A stretch of DNA of 64,000 nt from Paraphysomonas bandaiensis (lineage: Eukaryota > Chrysophyceae), in the NCBI GenBank assembly GCA_965644295.1, contig CBFFRP010000199.1:434001-498000 (forward strand), given 5' to 3'. The notes below the pieces were generated by a model. The model saw nothing but the letters and a program-made list of their open reading frames with translations. It had not been told where the DNA came from and searched no databases. A program made the position numbers and the translations under genes. Shown here one piece after another: positions 43,731-54,366 of the stretch (positions are counted from its first letter, which is position 1; every line of letters begins with the position of its first letter).

Positions 43731-44081
43731 CGCAACTAATAATCACAGTGAAAGTACTTCAATTGAATATCTTTATGGACTGCGAAGGAACAAGTTATTC
43801 TGTTATCTGTTGCTGAGTGTGTTCGGTTAGTTGGAGGGACAGAGAGGTGGGGTGGGTTTAATGTCCATGTCTATGTGTGTGTCTAGATGTGTGTGTGTAT
43901 GTATATCAACAGCCCGTGTAACGACAACATCCCCTGACTGTATTATGTCTTATACAGAAGAAATACACTGATATAATCATTTTCTATACGGGGGTATACA
44001 GAAGATACTGCTGTATGATACCAACAGAGCAGCCTGGATCCACTGGAGGAAGAGATTATGGAATAAACTGCTTTGGTTGTA

Positions 44082-44312
44082 ATGGTGGTCAAGCAATGGG
44101 CACGTCATGAGAGTGGAGTATACTGCTATGGAAATGACGATGTCGCTGCAAGGAAGGAGCTTAAAGCCATTGTTTTAGCAACAGAACCATCTAAACTCAG
44201 AAAAAGGCTGATAAGAATAGTTTCACGCCTTTTATCACTCACAATCTTCCCACAGCATACTACACTCGATGCATTGCACATTATCTTACGTACTGTCTTT
44301 TCCCTGGCATAG
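44082..44312 (+). CDS. Small ORF, unrecognised (76 residues)
   Basis: It starts at ATG 44082 and encodes MVVKQWARHESGVYCYGNDD followed by an Arg/Lys-rich amphipathic helix and a hydrophobic end. It lies divergent from the ZMYND12 gene, where a promoter and a transcribed unit are plausible. No family recognised; it could be a small mitochondrial or membrane protein or a chance ORF. Confidence 0.25.
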   Translation: MVVKQWARHESGVYCYGNDDVAARKELKAIVLATEPSKLRKRLIRIVSRLLSLTIFPQHTTLDALHIILRTVFSLA

Positions 44313-45371
44313 CAACACAGCAACACCAATCGTAGTGCATAGCAACTGAAATTTGATGAATAGTACTAGATTAGTCTCAATTGCAATCAATGTCTTTCCT
44401 AATGCTGAAACATGAGTACTAAGTGTGGTATATAACATATAGTCTGGTTAATTACTTGTGAGTCCTGATAGTTGAAAGTTTTTTGTAGGATATAAGATAT
44501 AATGTGCTCAACCTCTAAATATTCTAAGAAGTGTACTATAGTATTGGCTTTGCAGTTTAGTATGAGTGGAAATTGCTAAGCACCCAACAGCACTAAACTT
44601 AGGAGTTGCTCTTAAGTTTGCTGTCGTAGTCGCCGTCATTGTTATTTTTTATATTGTCATAAAAATGGTGGTGCTCGAGGTTACAATTACTAAAGTTGTG
44701 ATACCGTTCACTGTATTCAAACCCGGTAGATAAGTTGACTGCTTTGTGGTGCCAAGCTCTATGAAAAGCGCAATAATCAAAAAGAATTAAGTGGGGCACC
44801 ACATTTGCAATGGTTGATCGCTATGTGTTACAATTTAACCATTTTTGCTAGAGCTACTTGTGTTTAAACGCATGAAACGTCGCCTCAGGAAAAAATGGCA
44901 TTTAGTAATGAATGTCGTATTATTAGCAACAGGCGTTTAAGCAAGCTACACTGTTGGCAGCTAATGTATAGCTATATATACGTACGTAGTTTTGAATCAA
45001 TGCATTAATGACAATGAAATTAATTGGGACAGAAGTTTTTAATCGTAATTATTATTGACTACAACCAACACTAGTTAAATGAAAATTAATTGTTGCGTAG
45101 TATTGTCATTCAGCCATTCGGTGCATATATCAAATATCTTATACCACTTTATATGCTCTGGGTGAGTGGATAATGTTCTTGTAGTGAGGAGTTGGAGTTC
45201 CTATTAAATACGGTGTGCATACTTAATTTAGATATCTACATTTCGAACGAAGAAAATGCAACAGATACAATGAACTCACTTCGGAATTGAACTTTTCGGA
45301 ATCTTAACACATATCACATACGAATAAAACATATCCTCATGTGTACATCATGGCTTGGTATTACTTCCATT
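44313..45371. other. Intergenic region with a TIR-family end
   Basis: About 1 kb, AT-rich. A degenerate TIR-family left end occurs at about 44908-44975 (GAATGTCGTATTATTAGCAA, then CAGGCGTTTAAG), followed by AATTAATT-rich sequence. No gene recognised. Confidence 0.5.
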
Positions 45372-45644
45372 CTAATCAGAGACAATGAAATAGTTAGCAT
45401 TCCTCCAAATCAGTGCAATAACTTGAAGTTGGCCTGCAATTTCTCCACTCGTTCGGTTATATCCAGCTCTTTCGTCAGCCCAGTAGCAGCGAGGGCCTCG
45501 ACAGAACCCAACCTCTAATTCACCAAAAATTAAACCCCATTTAGTGCTAGTATGGACGAAGAGATAACATACCGAGCCTAAACATTCTATTATCGATACC
45601 CAATAGATGAGTTCATGCATATTCAACCTCTTTGATTCATTCAT
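45372..45644 (-). CDS. Small membrane-protein-like ORF, unrecognised (90 residues)
   Basis: It starts at an ATG (45644). It has one hydrophobic helix with a Gly-Ser pair (YWVSIIECLGSVCYLFVH), loosely like one helix of YrhK-type membrane modules, then a polar segment and a short hydrophobic end. It could be a lone exon, a decayed membrane gene or chance. Confidence 0.25.
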   Translation of the reverse strand: MNESKRLNMHELIYWVSIIECLGSVCYLFVHTSTKWGLIFGELEVGFCRGPRCYWADERAGYNRTSGEIAGQLQVIALIWRNANYFIVSD

Positions 45645-45887
45645 AGGGTAGGGGTTGTGCTGGACAAAAAACTACACTGTAACACCATTCCAGTAGCGAT
45701 AGAGAACAAACAATTCTGCTTCTTAGGGTCACCTTATACGGATCTTTTATTCATTTGCTCTCGGTGCCGAGCAACCTCAATGTGTATTATGCTGATTGAG
45801 TATATAAGACATTTGTTGCGTATATGTATGTAAGATATTGTCGCGTATATGTATGTATTTAAGATATCGTTGCGTATGTATGTGTGT

Positions 45888-46059
45888 GAAGGAGACGCGA
45901 CAAGCGCAGTCTCCAGCTGTCAAAAATTATTCCGCTGAGACACCCCGAAGGATGTTCACCCCAAATTACAGCACCTCAGGCTTGCGCCAGTGCAATGGCC
46001 TGCTCAAAGGGGGGCCAGGGCTTTGCTTGATCGGCCCCAAACCGCGAACAGGTAAGTAT
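45888..46059 (-). ncRNA. U1: U1 spliceosomal snRNA
   Basis: Read on the minus strand from 46059, the RNA starts ATACTTACCTG, the invariant U1 5' end that pairs with 5' splice sites. Next comes stem-loop I with GATCAAGCAAAG, near the U1-70K loop consensus GAUCA-n-GAAG. Stem-loop II follows as CAGGC-CATTGCACTGG-...-GCCTG, carrying the U1A/U2B'' binding sequence AUUGCAC. Stem-loop III follows. The Sm site is AATAATTTTTGA. The 3' stem-loop IV is GGAGAC...GTCTCC (3' end near 45891). Total length is about 170 nt, as expected. A plus-strand ORF over this locus (45838-46092) is a shadow. Confidence 0.93.
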
Positions 46060-46470
46060 GATTGGGATGGTGTGTGTACTCTGTTTATATAGTATTCAAT
46101 TTACCCAAAATAAAAAATCTAGATAACGACGGTTTCGTTTACAGTTGATAGCAGGAGCAGCAGATGCAATAGTCCGGGTTTCTGTATGTACAGCATAATA
46201 CATTTCACGAAGTACAGCAGTATACCGGTATGCGGGTATAGGAATTCCTACTATGTACAAGAGGGTGCCGTTATCGTTATATGTACATGTCCCTGTACTG
46301 GTGTATGCATATACTGTATGTGTAACTCTATATATACACACAGAGAGTCAATTGATTACATTACAGGAGATCAGTGAGAATAGGCAGATAGATTCTCTTG
46401 TTGTGTATGGTGTGATGGAGACTGCTGTCTACTGTATTGTTTAGAGTGTCGCTATAAAGATGAGGCGGCT
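46060..46470. promoter_or_regulatory. Divergent spacer between U1 snRNA and LRR gene
   Basis: About 410 bp. The U1 promoter (proximal sequence element) should lie just right of 46060 and the LRR gene promoter near 46400. No motif assigned. Confidence 0.35.
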
Positions 46471-49400
46471 ATGAGTGACGAGAAGGACGTCCCCAGATAC
46501 ACAGGCTCCAAGCCAACCCTCGCTCTGAGACGATTCGCAGGAGACCTTGAGAAATCATCCAACCCGGACACTGCTAAATTCAGGGACATTAATCGCAGTC
46601 GTGTGGAAAGTTTTATTAGACGACCATATGAAGAAATTGCGAAGATACGCGATGAGTATCATCCCCCGCAGAAAGAACACACGCGAAAGGGATTTTATGA
46701 TTATTCCACCCACTCAACGAATATCCGGCTTCATTTAGATGCCCCTGAGTTGCAGAGGTTATTGCGTACTGTATCATATATGTATGCTATTCTGATTTCT
46801 CTGTAGATCTCTGGGTCCACAGTCACGCTTTGGCGATGGCGACGGCTCATTCTGGGATAAATGGGTAGTTGCTCAAATGCCTTCTAAAGGGCTTGGTATA
46901 GATGAGCATGGTCTTCCCATTGCAGGGTAGGATTCACAATGAGCATATCACATATAGATTTTTGCTCATAACGCTATGATTTTCAAGGCAATGCGAGGTC
47001 GCCACGACAGGTTTCAAGAGGCTTTACAATAATCGAAGTCACGACAAGGCTTCTACTGCTAAGCCTCGCACTCGTGCAATTATACAACCCTATAATGAAA
47101 GGAGAGCTAAACGACTGGCAATGTAACATTAACATAAATATATAACTACTTAGGGTGATATGGTACTGTTGCTATAGGGGCGATGACAATGAAAGGGCTG
47201 CTGCTGCCAAAAAGGAAGAAGCAACCGCAGCGAAGCGAACCGTTAATTTATCGGAAGCTCCCAGTGCTGAGGGATTGCGAGGAGCTGATTGGTCAGCAGT
47301 TGAAGAGGCAGTAGACGAGAAGGTGCCTGTCGCACCCAGTCCAATCAAACTTCCACCTGTTTCCGCTATAGAGAGAGAGGCATATTTTGGAAACAAGGCA
47401 CGAGCCGAATTTTTGGATATATTTCGACAGCTGTCGCGGCAACGACACATATATACTGATTCTACATATGATGTTACCGACGCTATTGTGAAGGCGGACT
47501 GTAAGACAAGGCCTCGAAAACTAGTAAAGGGGAAATCCGGGAGATTTGATTTAGGTATGCTATTCGAGATGCTGTTGATGTAAAATTACTATTTGGAGTA
47601 GATGCGATTAACATGGAACCTAAGTCTCCAACTAACGAACGCCCATCTGGGGGATCTCGACGATCGACCAGAGGTTTACGTACCTATGGTGAGTCTGGAG
47701 TGTTGGTTCGCACGAACACGGGGCCGACAGATAGTACCTTAGAAGGTACTGAACGTGCTGAAGAGGAAGTATTAAAACCTCATCTGTCACTTCCTGCCGC
47801 TCCGGGTGCCATTCCCCGACCTCTTTCTCCTAGGTCAAGGTTTCTTCTGGGATGTCTTAATTCCAAAGTTATACCAAGGCCGGCGATGCTGATTCGAAAG
47901 GAAATGACATCTGTATTGAATCTGGAGCATCAGTACATAGGCGACACAGGTGCACTGCTGCTTGCCAACTCGCTAGATGGTTTGCCATATCTGTCAGAAC
48001 TTAACATTGGAGATAATAAATTGACTGATAAAGGCTTGACGGCAATCATAAAAGCCTTACCACGATGTCCTTATCTTACCAGCCTCGACGTTTCTGAGAA
48101 TAAGATTGATGAGGAAGCTGCCGCGGCTATATCCAGCTACTTGACATCGAAAGAGTGTGCATTGGTTAATTTTGTATTACGAAAGTCTGATGTAGATGAT
48201 AACGAAATTGGAAGTTTTATCGAGGTAAACTTCCAGGAAATGTATACAGCTTTCGTTTTACTTTAATTACAGGCTATTGGAAAATGTACTAGTCTAAAGA
48301 GTATAGATCTCAGTGCGAATTTGGTAGGGTCAAACCAAAACAAAACACCCCTACATCCTGGTTTAACTTGTGGGGGGGAAGTTCTGGGTAAAATGCTCAG
48401 TGAATCGGACTGCAGAATTGAATCTCTCAAGCTTGCATGGAACATGATTCGATTCGATAGTGGAGTAAAGTTGATGTGCAGTCTGAAAGAAAACAGCTCG
48501 CTGACTTATTTGGACGTCTCATATAATGGTCTTGGCCAGGATGGTGCTGAGATGCTCGGAGATGCACTGCATATTAATCGTACTCTTCGAAACCTGCTTG
48601 TCTCAAATAATAATATTACTTCAAAGGGTTGTTTTTGCATAGTGTCTGGGATAAGGAATTGCACAACTTTGCAACAGATTGACCTCAGTAACAATCCGAT
48701 TGGGGAAAGGGGAGCTCAGGCAGCGATGATGCTTGTTACTGAGATCGGGCACCGTCTCAAAATTGACTTGCGAGGGTGCTCAATCGGGATTAAGGATAGT
48801 TCTTTCACCTATGACATGGAGTACCCAGAGAACGATTATAATTTGAACTTGTTACAACCGTTCGAGCGAGCTGTTTGTGTGGAAATGCTACGGACATCTG
48901 CGCGGAGCAGAGGGAAAATACAATTAGAGAAATTTGATAAAGCTAAGAATTTCAAATACACTCCTGATCCTGCAGAAGATACTCGCGGAACCCTGCCGAT
49001 GCTGTTAGAAGTTGTGAAGGAGCCTGCACATGACGACTACGAGAGCGGATTGCTTCCACCAAATGAAGCCGTAGATAAGCTTCGGTTGTGTGTATCTCCG
49101 AAATCACGAGATTCTTTTTTTTCTCTTATAGATAAGAAATATGAAGAAATAACACATAGATATGAACGAGATAACAAGTTGAATGCATCTATGGTATCGA
49201 AACTGCTCAATCAAATTGATTTTGGCTGGTACACATGGGTAGAGCAACATTTATTTTCGATGTATGATTGTGGGCACTCCGGTTACGTTACTCTTGATGA
49301 ATTTAAAGAGTTTTTCGACAAAATGATTCACCTGTACGTAAAGCAATGGAGAGACACGGTTTTTTCTAGTACAGGGTTGTTTTATTATGCATGCGACGAA

Positions 49401-51323
49401 GAAAGATTCTTTCTTCCTGCTAAAGGTTCTATATCCTGCCGTCTAGTACTGAGTCACTCCTCCCCAGGAATAGAGCACCAATGGGCTGTCAGGACTCTGT
49501 TGTCCAAGGAAAATATGGACAATATTTTGAGCTCTTTGAAGATGACAGATAACTCGCTTCGCATGTGTGAATATGCACTTACAAATTGCTCTCTGAGTTT
49601 TCCGGAAGCGTGGAATTTATACAATTTTATGATTAAAGAAAGTGGGGATAAAGGCACCGTATTGCACAGAATGCTCCCCTTAATGTCTAATATATATGAG
49701 GCTCGCCTTCTCATTCATCAGACTTTAGAAAAAGATATTGATACCAGGGTGCATTTAAGGAGCGCAATGGGTGGTCTTTATAGGGTGTCGATGGGATACT
49801 TGACAGGTTACTATTGCTTGCGTTTGAACTGGCCTAATGATCGAATGTGTTTGGGAATTCTTTATGATTTATGCAAGAGAGCCAGCAAATATCGCAGAGA
49901 TGAAATGAAATTGGGTGACACAAGTCAAAGCGGAAACTTCTTTGGATTTCGAAATTGCCATTTCGATGGTCATCTTGCTGACACTCCATTTGATATCACG
50001 GACGAGTGGTTTGCGAATATGCCTCGGAAGGGAAAACTAGAGTTCGATTTTGTACACTTCCAGCCACTTCCTTCAGGAACGAAAGCGATGGCGAATGACC
50101 GATTCTTAGAAATTCTTACATCGATGAATATTCTTCCTGACACGAATGAAGAGGAGACGGATGAGGTATTGAAAGCCATGGGTATGGATAACATCGTAGT
50201 CCAAAGTAGTAAGACTAAAACTGCAGAGGATATTATTGCTGTGCCTGATGACCATGTTATTCAGAACGTAGTCGCGAACAGTAAGATTGATGTAGATAAA
50301 ATGAATGACTACGTTGAGTGGTGTGAGTCAAATAAAGCTCACCGCGAAGGTTCTATATTCCCCAAGAAATTCATTGCAGTTTCGAAACCGCCGAGTGCGC
50401 GGCTCTCTAGAGGAGTTTCTAGATCAAAGACATCAACTCCAAGGACCCCGCTTCGGAAGAAATGTATGTTGTATGTATACCTGTGTGGCTTGTGATTTAC
50501 ATCCTTTGTTGTAGCTTCCTCTACCGAGTGGTCGTCTGCGTATGGGTCAGCCCCTCCATCCAGAGACTCTGCTGATGAGAGATGCACGCCAAGGCTTGCC
50601 CCCCCTGCTCCTCCTACTCCTATTTCATCAGATTTCGTTGTCGAAAATATTGGTTGCCGGGCACTATCATGCAAACAATTGGCTTTTATTGTTTACCGCA
50701 TGGGGCAGCAAGATCCGGAAATGCTTGCGGAAGGTATGAGAAAGGCTTATGGCTCGACACGGGTTGAAGTAATTGTTTCGTTATTTAATCAAATCGTTGA
50801 TCTTGTGAATCTACCATGTGTGCTCAAGCTTTTGTCCCCATTTGAACGCGGTTCGTTAGTGTTTCGATTGGGATGGCTAAACGTATGGAGCCCACTGAGA
50901 CCAGATGGCTTTTATAGACTCCGCTTACATAATAGAGAGGAACGGCAGATAGTACGTGTACTGATTGCGCTTGCCACGGAGGGATCCAGTGACCAGTGGA
51001 AAAATTGCAGGTTTTCTGAGAATGCAAATGAAGATCCGCTAAATTTTGATAATGACTGGAGTATGCCTTCATCATGGCGTTCTGAGAGTGGCCTACCTAG
51101 GGAAGGAGTACTTAGACTGCAATTTCAATCTTCTGGTGCTTCCGGTAGTGAAAGTTCTAGATTCAAAAGTGACTCTGTTCATACAACACTTCTGGCCACT
51201 GTGTTTGCTTCGCCAGTAGTTGACCGCGCCGCCCGAAAACCAGGTATGCCGTTGGTGACACTTACGAAAGCGAATCAGTTAGCCGAACAACTTGGACTCG
51301 CATTCAACTTCGGGGTTTCCTGA
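46471..51323 (+). CDS. LRR / EF-hand / DUF4476-like large protein, probable ciliary
   Basis: Seven exons (46471-46770, 46823-46926, 46988-47122, 47178-47554, 47602-48224, 48273-50463, 50515-51323) give 1512 residues. The N-terminal 300 residues are charged and disordered. Residues about 410-685 hold RNI-type leucine-rich repeats (ELNIGDNKLTDKGLTAI, SLDVSENKIDEEAA, YLDVSYNGLGQDGAEML, QIDLSNNPIGERGAQAAM). An EF-hand-like loop DCGHSGYVTLDE lies at about 844-855. Residues about 1296-1360 (CKQLAFIVYRMGQQ, RVEVIVSLFNQIVDLVN) resemble DUF4476. It is followed by a segment (LGWLNVWSPLRPDGFYRLRL) that I have seen in algal flagellar-type LRR proteins. Ciliary location is inference from that resemblance. 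Exon 2 uses the CCACAG acceptor because it gives a 52-nt intron and keeps frame. Confidence 0.85.
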
Positions 51324-51599
51324 TATTGTTAGCTATTGTATATTGACCATATTGTGACGAATTTTTAATATCGTGTCAGTATTATTTTATAAAAAGAAAA
51401 TTCATTGCATAATTCGCGCTCATGTTGCATTTGTTAATTCTTGTGCTTTGTGGATTTATTTAGCCTTGAGGGGGTGGAACAATTGGCAACATACGTGGCT
51501 GCAAAAATAGTAGAATAATAGTAGGCAAGGACAATCTTTAAAGAGATAATTTTGTCGTTTGTAAGCTGGCCAATACCTATATATTTATATATTTTACCA

Positions 51600-51735
51600 G
51601 TGAATGTCTAATTATATGCAATTGCCGGGTAAGAGTCAGAACTAATGTAGCAAAACATTTTAACTAACTAGTACTTAACCCTGATATCATACTATTTAGC
51701 GCTGCGTAATAAGTAAGCTGCTTGTGCGCAGGCTT
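51600..51735 (+). repeat. Solo left terminal repeat of the TIR element family
   Basis: GAATGTCTAATTATATGCAA ... GTAAGAGTCAGAACTAATGT ... CATACTATTTAGCGCTGCG ... AGCTGCTTGTGCG. This is the longest left end in the window and agrees with the inverted right end of copies B and D. Confidence 0.7.
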
Positions 51736-51739
51736 GCGT

Positions 51740-51862
51740 AACAATTAATTGGCAATTAATTGCTGACAGGTGTCCAACAATAATAATTGCAATTATTAAT
51801 CAAGCATCCAATAATTGGCAATGCAATTAATTGGCAATAATTGCCAATTAATTGCCTTTAAT
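51740..51862. repeat. AATTAATT / GGCAATAATTGCC palindrome cluster
   Basis: Multiple short self-complementary words (AATTAATTGGCAATTAATTG, GGCAATAATTGCC) follow one another. Similar clusters occur at 52540-52680 and, more weakly, at 1865-1950, in each case next to a TIR-family copy. Confidence 0.65.
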
Positions 51863-51877
51863 TCTATTGATAGAGAG

Positions 51878-51972
51878 TCGCACCTGTGCTTTTCAGTGCG
51901 ATTCAGTTCTTCCCTACCGCGCTGAATTTTGACTACTGTTCTCTCGAAATCTGCATTTTGAACAATTTCCGC
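51878..51972 (+). repeat. Second dispersed repeat family, copy 2
   Basis: TTCTTCCCTACCGCGCTGAA, TTTTGACTACTGTTCTCTCG, AAATCTGCATTTTGAACAAT. It matches 27329-27430 over about 95 bp. Confidence 0.75.
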
Positions 51973-52671
51973 ATCTGCACCCAGGTGAAATTTCATCCCA
52001 GGGTACTGGCGAATTAAACATCAAATTTGTTCATTCAATGCCATCCTGTTGAATAAATAAGAATGATAAGTATGGCTATCCAATGCTTCTAGTCCATTAT
52101 TGTTGTACACGCACACTACGGATCCTCTGTATTAAGGTATTATTGCATACACACATACTTCCCTTCCTCTGATAGTGGTACCTAACGGATACACTTATAA
52201 CGTCTTTTACACTACTATAATTGAATATTTCGAAGTAGTTGAATAAGCTGTCATATTATATGCTATTTATGTAGACGATCGTTATGGAAGTTCTCAGTTT
52301 GTTCTTTCCCAACAATCTTTGACATGATCTCTTGCATGCTGAGGTTAAAGTGTATACTAACCCTAATAACAATTAATAAAATGATAACGGAACTGTGCAC
52401 AAGCATCCATTCTACTATTATGCTAACATATAAGAATATCTGATTATTACATGAGAACGGTTTATGCTAACATATAATGAGTGTGTACCTTAGATCAGTA
52501 GCTAGATATCGCAAGATGCTATATATAATTTAGCCAGCCAATTAATTGCAATTAAATGGCAACAATTACCAATAATAATAATTGAAATTATCACTTTCAA
52601 AACCAATTAATTTAATTGGCAATCCGATTAATTCGCAATAATTGCCAATAAATTGAAAGCCAATTAATTGT

Positions 52672-52999
52672 TAAGCAAGCCTGCTTGTACGTACCAAGGT
52701 GCAACCACGTTCGCTCTCTGTCCTTAAGGTGAAGAGCCCGAATATTTGAATTCAGTATGCAGCCCAGTACCCCGAAGGCCTAATTATTCGTCAAGGCCCA
52801 AAAACGTCTAATCAAGTGACACTAATTATTGTCCCTTGTCCCTTGTCCCTTGTACGTAAGCATTCGGCTATGAGTAGGCAGAACGTTATCTGCTGACTAT
52901 GTATGCAGCTCACGTTAGTTTCCTGGAGAAATATCTCCGGTACTCCGGTACTTATCCCCGAGAACACCACGAAAGTTGCAAGTCCGACTTTGTTGAGGG
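52672..52999 (-). repeat. TIR element family, body copy C (inverted)
   Basis: Read on the minus strand it runs CCCTCAACAAAGTCGGACTT, TTCGTGGTGTTCTCGGGGAT, AACTAACGTGAGCTGCATAC, GTCAGCAGATAACGTTCTG, then toward ACGTACAAGCAGG, matching copies A, B and D. It includes a local triplication of TGTCCCT (plus strand, about 52830-52851). Confidence 0.75.
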
Positions 53000-53329
53000 T
53001 TATAAATACTAAGCAAACAAATAGCAGGGGGGGAGAAGTTTACGTGTTGCTCTCTAAACAACAAAGGTGTGAAACAAAGATTTTTTTCAAAAATGCTTTT
53101 TGCCATTCTAACGTACCATATGTAGATTCAATACTTTATAATACATTATTGCAATAGTACTGCTGAGTCGTTTTCAAAACTTCATCAATACTATTGACAG
53201 AACACTATCAAAAATAGTATTGCAAAATATATTATTGTTTCCTATCCCTGAAATACATTCTATTGCTACACATTTACGCACATTGTGTCTGATGGACATA
53301 TAAATAGTAGTAGTGATTATTTAGCATAT

Positions 53330-54045
53330 AATATACATGTCTGATCATTAGCAATAGGCGTATAAGAGTCAGAACTAATGAAACAAAACTAGTGATATAT
53401 TACTTCAGCCGCTTTATACTATACACTACATGCACTTTAAAAGAAATATACTTACATCATATAGTTACATAAATTATATGAGATCTTAAAATGTAATAGT
53501 AATCAGATTTGAAAAAATATAACATAGGACAACCCTCATCAAAGTCGGACTCGCACCTTTTCGTGGTGTTCTGGGGGATAAGAACCAGAGAGATTCTCTC
53601 TGCGAAACTAACGTGAGCCGCAAATATTGTCAGCAGATATTCTTCTGCCGACTCATAGCTTAATGCTTGTGTGGTACAAGGGACACCAATAAGTGTCGCT
53701 TGTGTAGACGTCTTTGGGCCCTGACGAATAAACAAGCATCCGGGAATGGGCCCACCTCAAGGTCATCCGGGACAGGACCCACCTGAAGGGTAACCGGGGT
53801 ATTGGCCTGCTTGCTGAAGTCAAGCATCCGGGATGTTCACCTTAAGAACTCAGAGCGGCAGTGGTCGCACCTTGGTGCTTGTGGCGACGCACAAGCAGCT
53901 TTCGTAGTGTTAAATAGGGGGATAAAAAAAGTGTGTACTGATTAGTTACAGTTAGAGGTCTAACTAGTTTGTCTAGCATTCATCTAGCTACTAAGTTGGT
54001 GCAGGTTTTTAACGCCTATTGCTAATAATATAAGACTTTCAATAT
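53330..54045 (+). mobile_element. TIR element family, near-complete non-autonomous copy D
   Basis: The left end ATTAGCAATAGGCGTATAAG (about 53346) and the right end AACGCCTATTGCTAATAATA (about 54009) are inverted repeats of each other. Between them are the conserved body blocks (CTCGCACCTTTTCGTGGTGT, AACTAACGTGAGCCGCAAAT, GCACAAGCAGCTTTCGTAGT). Length is about 0.7 kb with no transposase ORF, so it would need enzymes supplied elsewhere. A duplicated CATCCGGGA.. unit occurs at about 53732-53790. The superfamily cannot be assigned by eye. Confidence 0.7.
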
Positions 54046-54366
54046 AACATAGGACAAGAATATCAACATTTTTAGAAGTCGAAGGTGTTTAGTGGTAAAT
54101 TTCTTGTCAAGTAACAGCTATATTTCTTTTTCATCTACACTATAGCTATCAAACCAACAAAACATAACGTTATGTACAAAAGAGAAATAACATTTAGCAT
54201 GGTATACTATAAATCACAAACATGACACTTAAAGGCGATTCTAAAATTATTAATGAAGAGCTTTACCTAAAATATATCTCGGAGTACATCATATTAACCC
54301 CACTGCAAACTCTAAAGCGCAGCAATGAGAGCAGTATATATGAAGTTTATCCCTTTACACATAACA

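Larger units (their letters stand above)
51324..54366. other. Repeat-rich gene desert
   Basis: 3 kb with no supported gene. It holds, in order, a TIR-family left end (about 51600-51735), AATT/GGCAATAATTGCC palindromic patches (51740-51860 and 52540-52680), copy 2 of the second repeat family (51878-51972), an inverted element body (52672-52999) and a near-complete element (53330-54045). This looks like insertions into insertions. Confidence 0.65.

Noticed and set aside
45838-46092. An 84-codon plus-strand ORF with Arg/Gly-rich sequence
   Set aside because: It overlaps the U1 snRNA on the opposite strand. The conservation belongs to RNA structure, not to protein.
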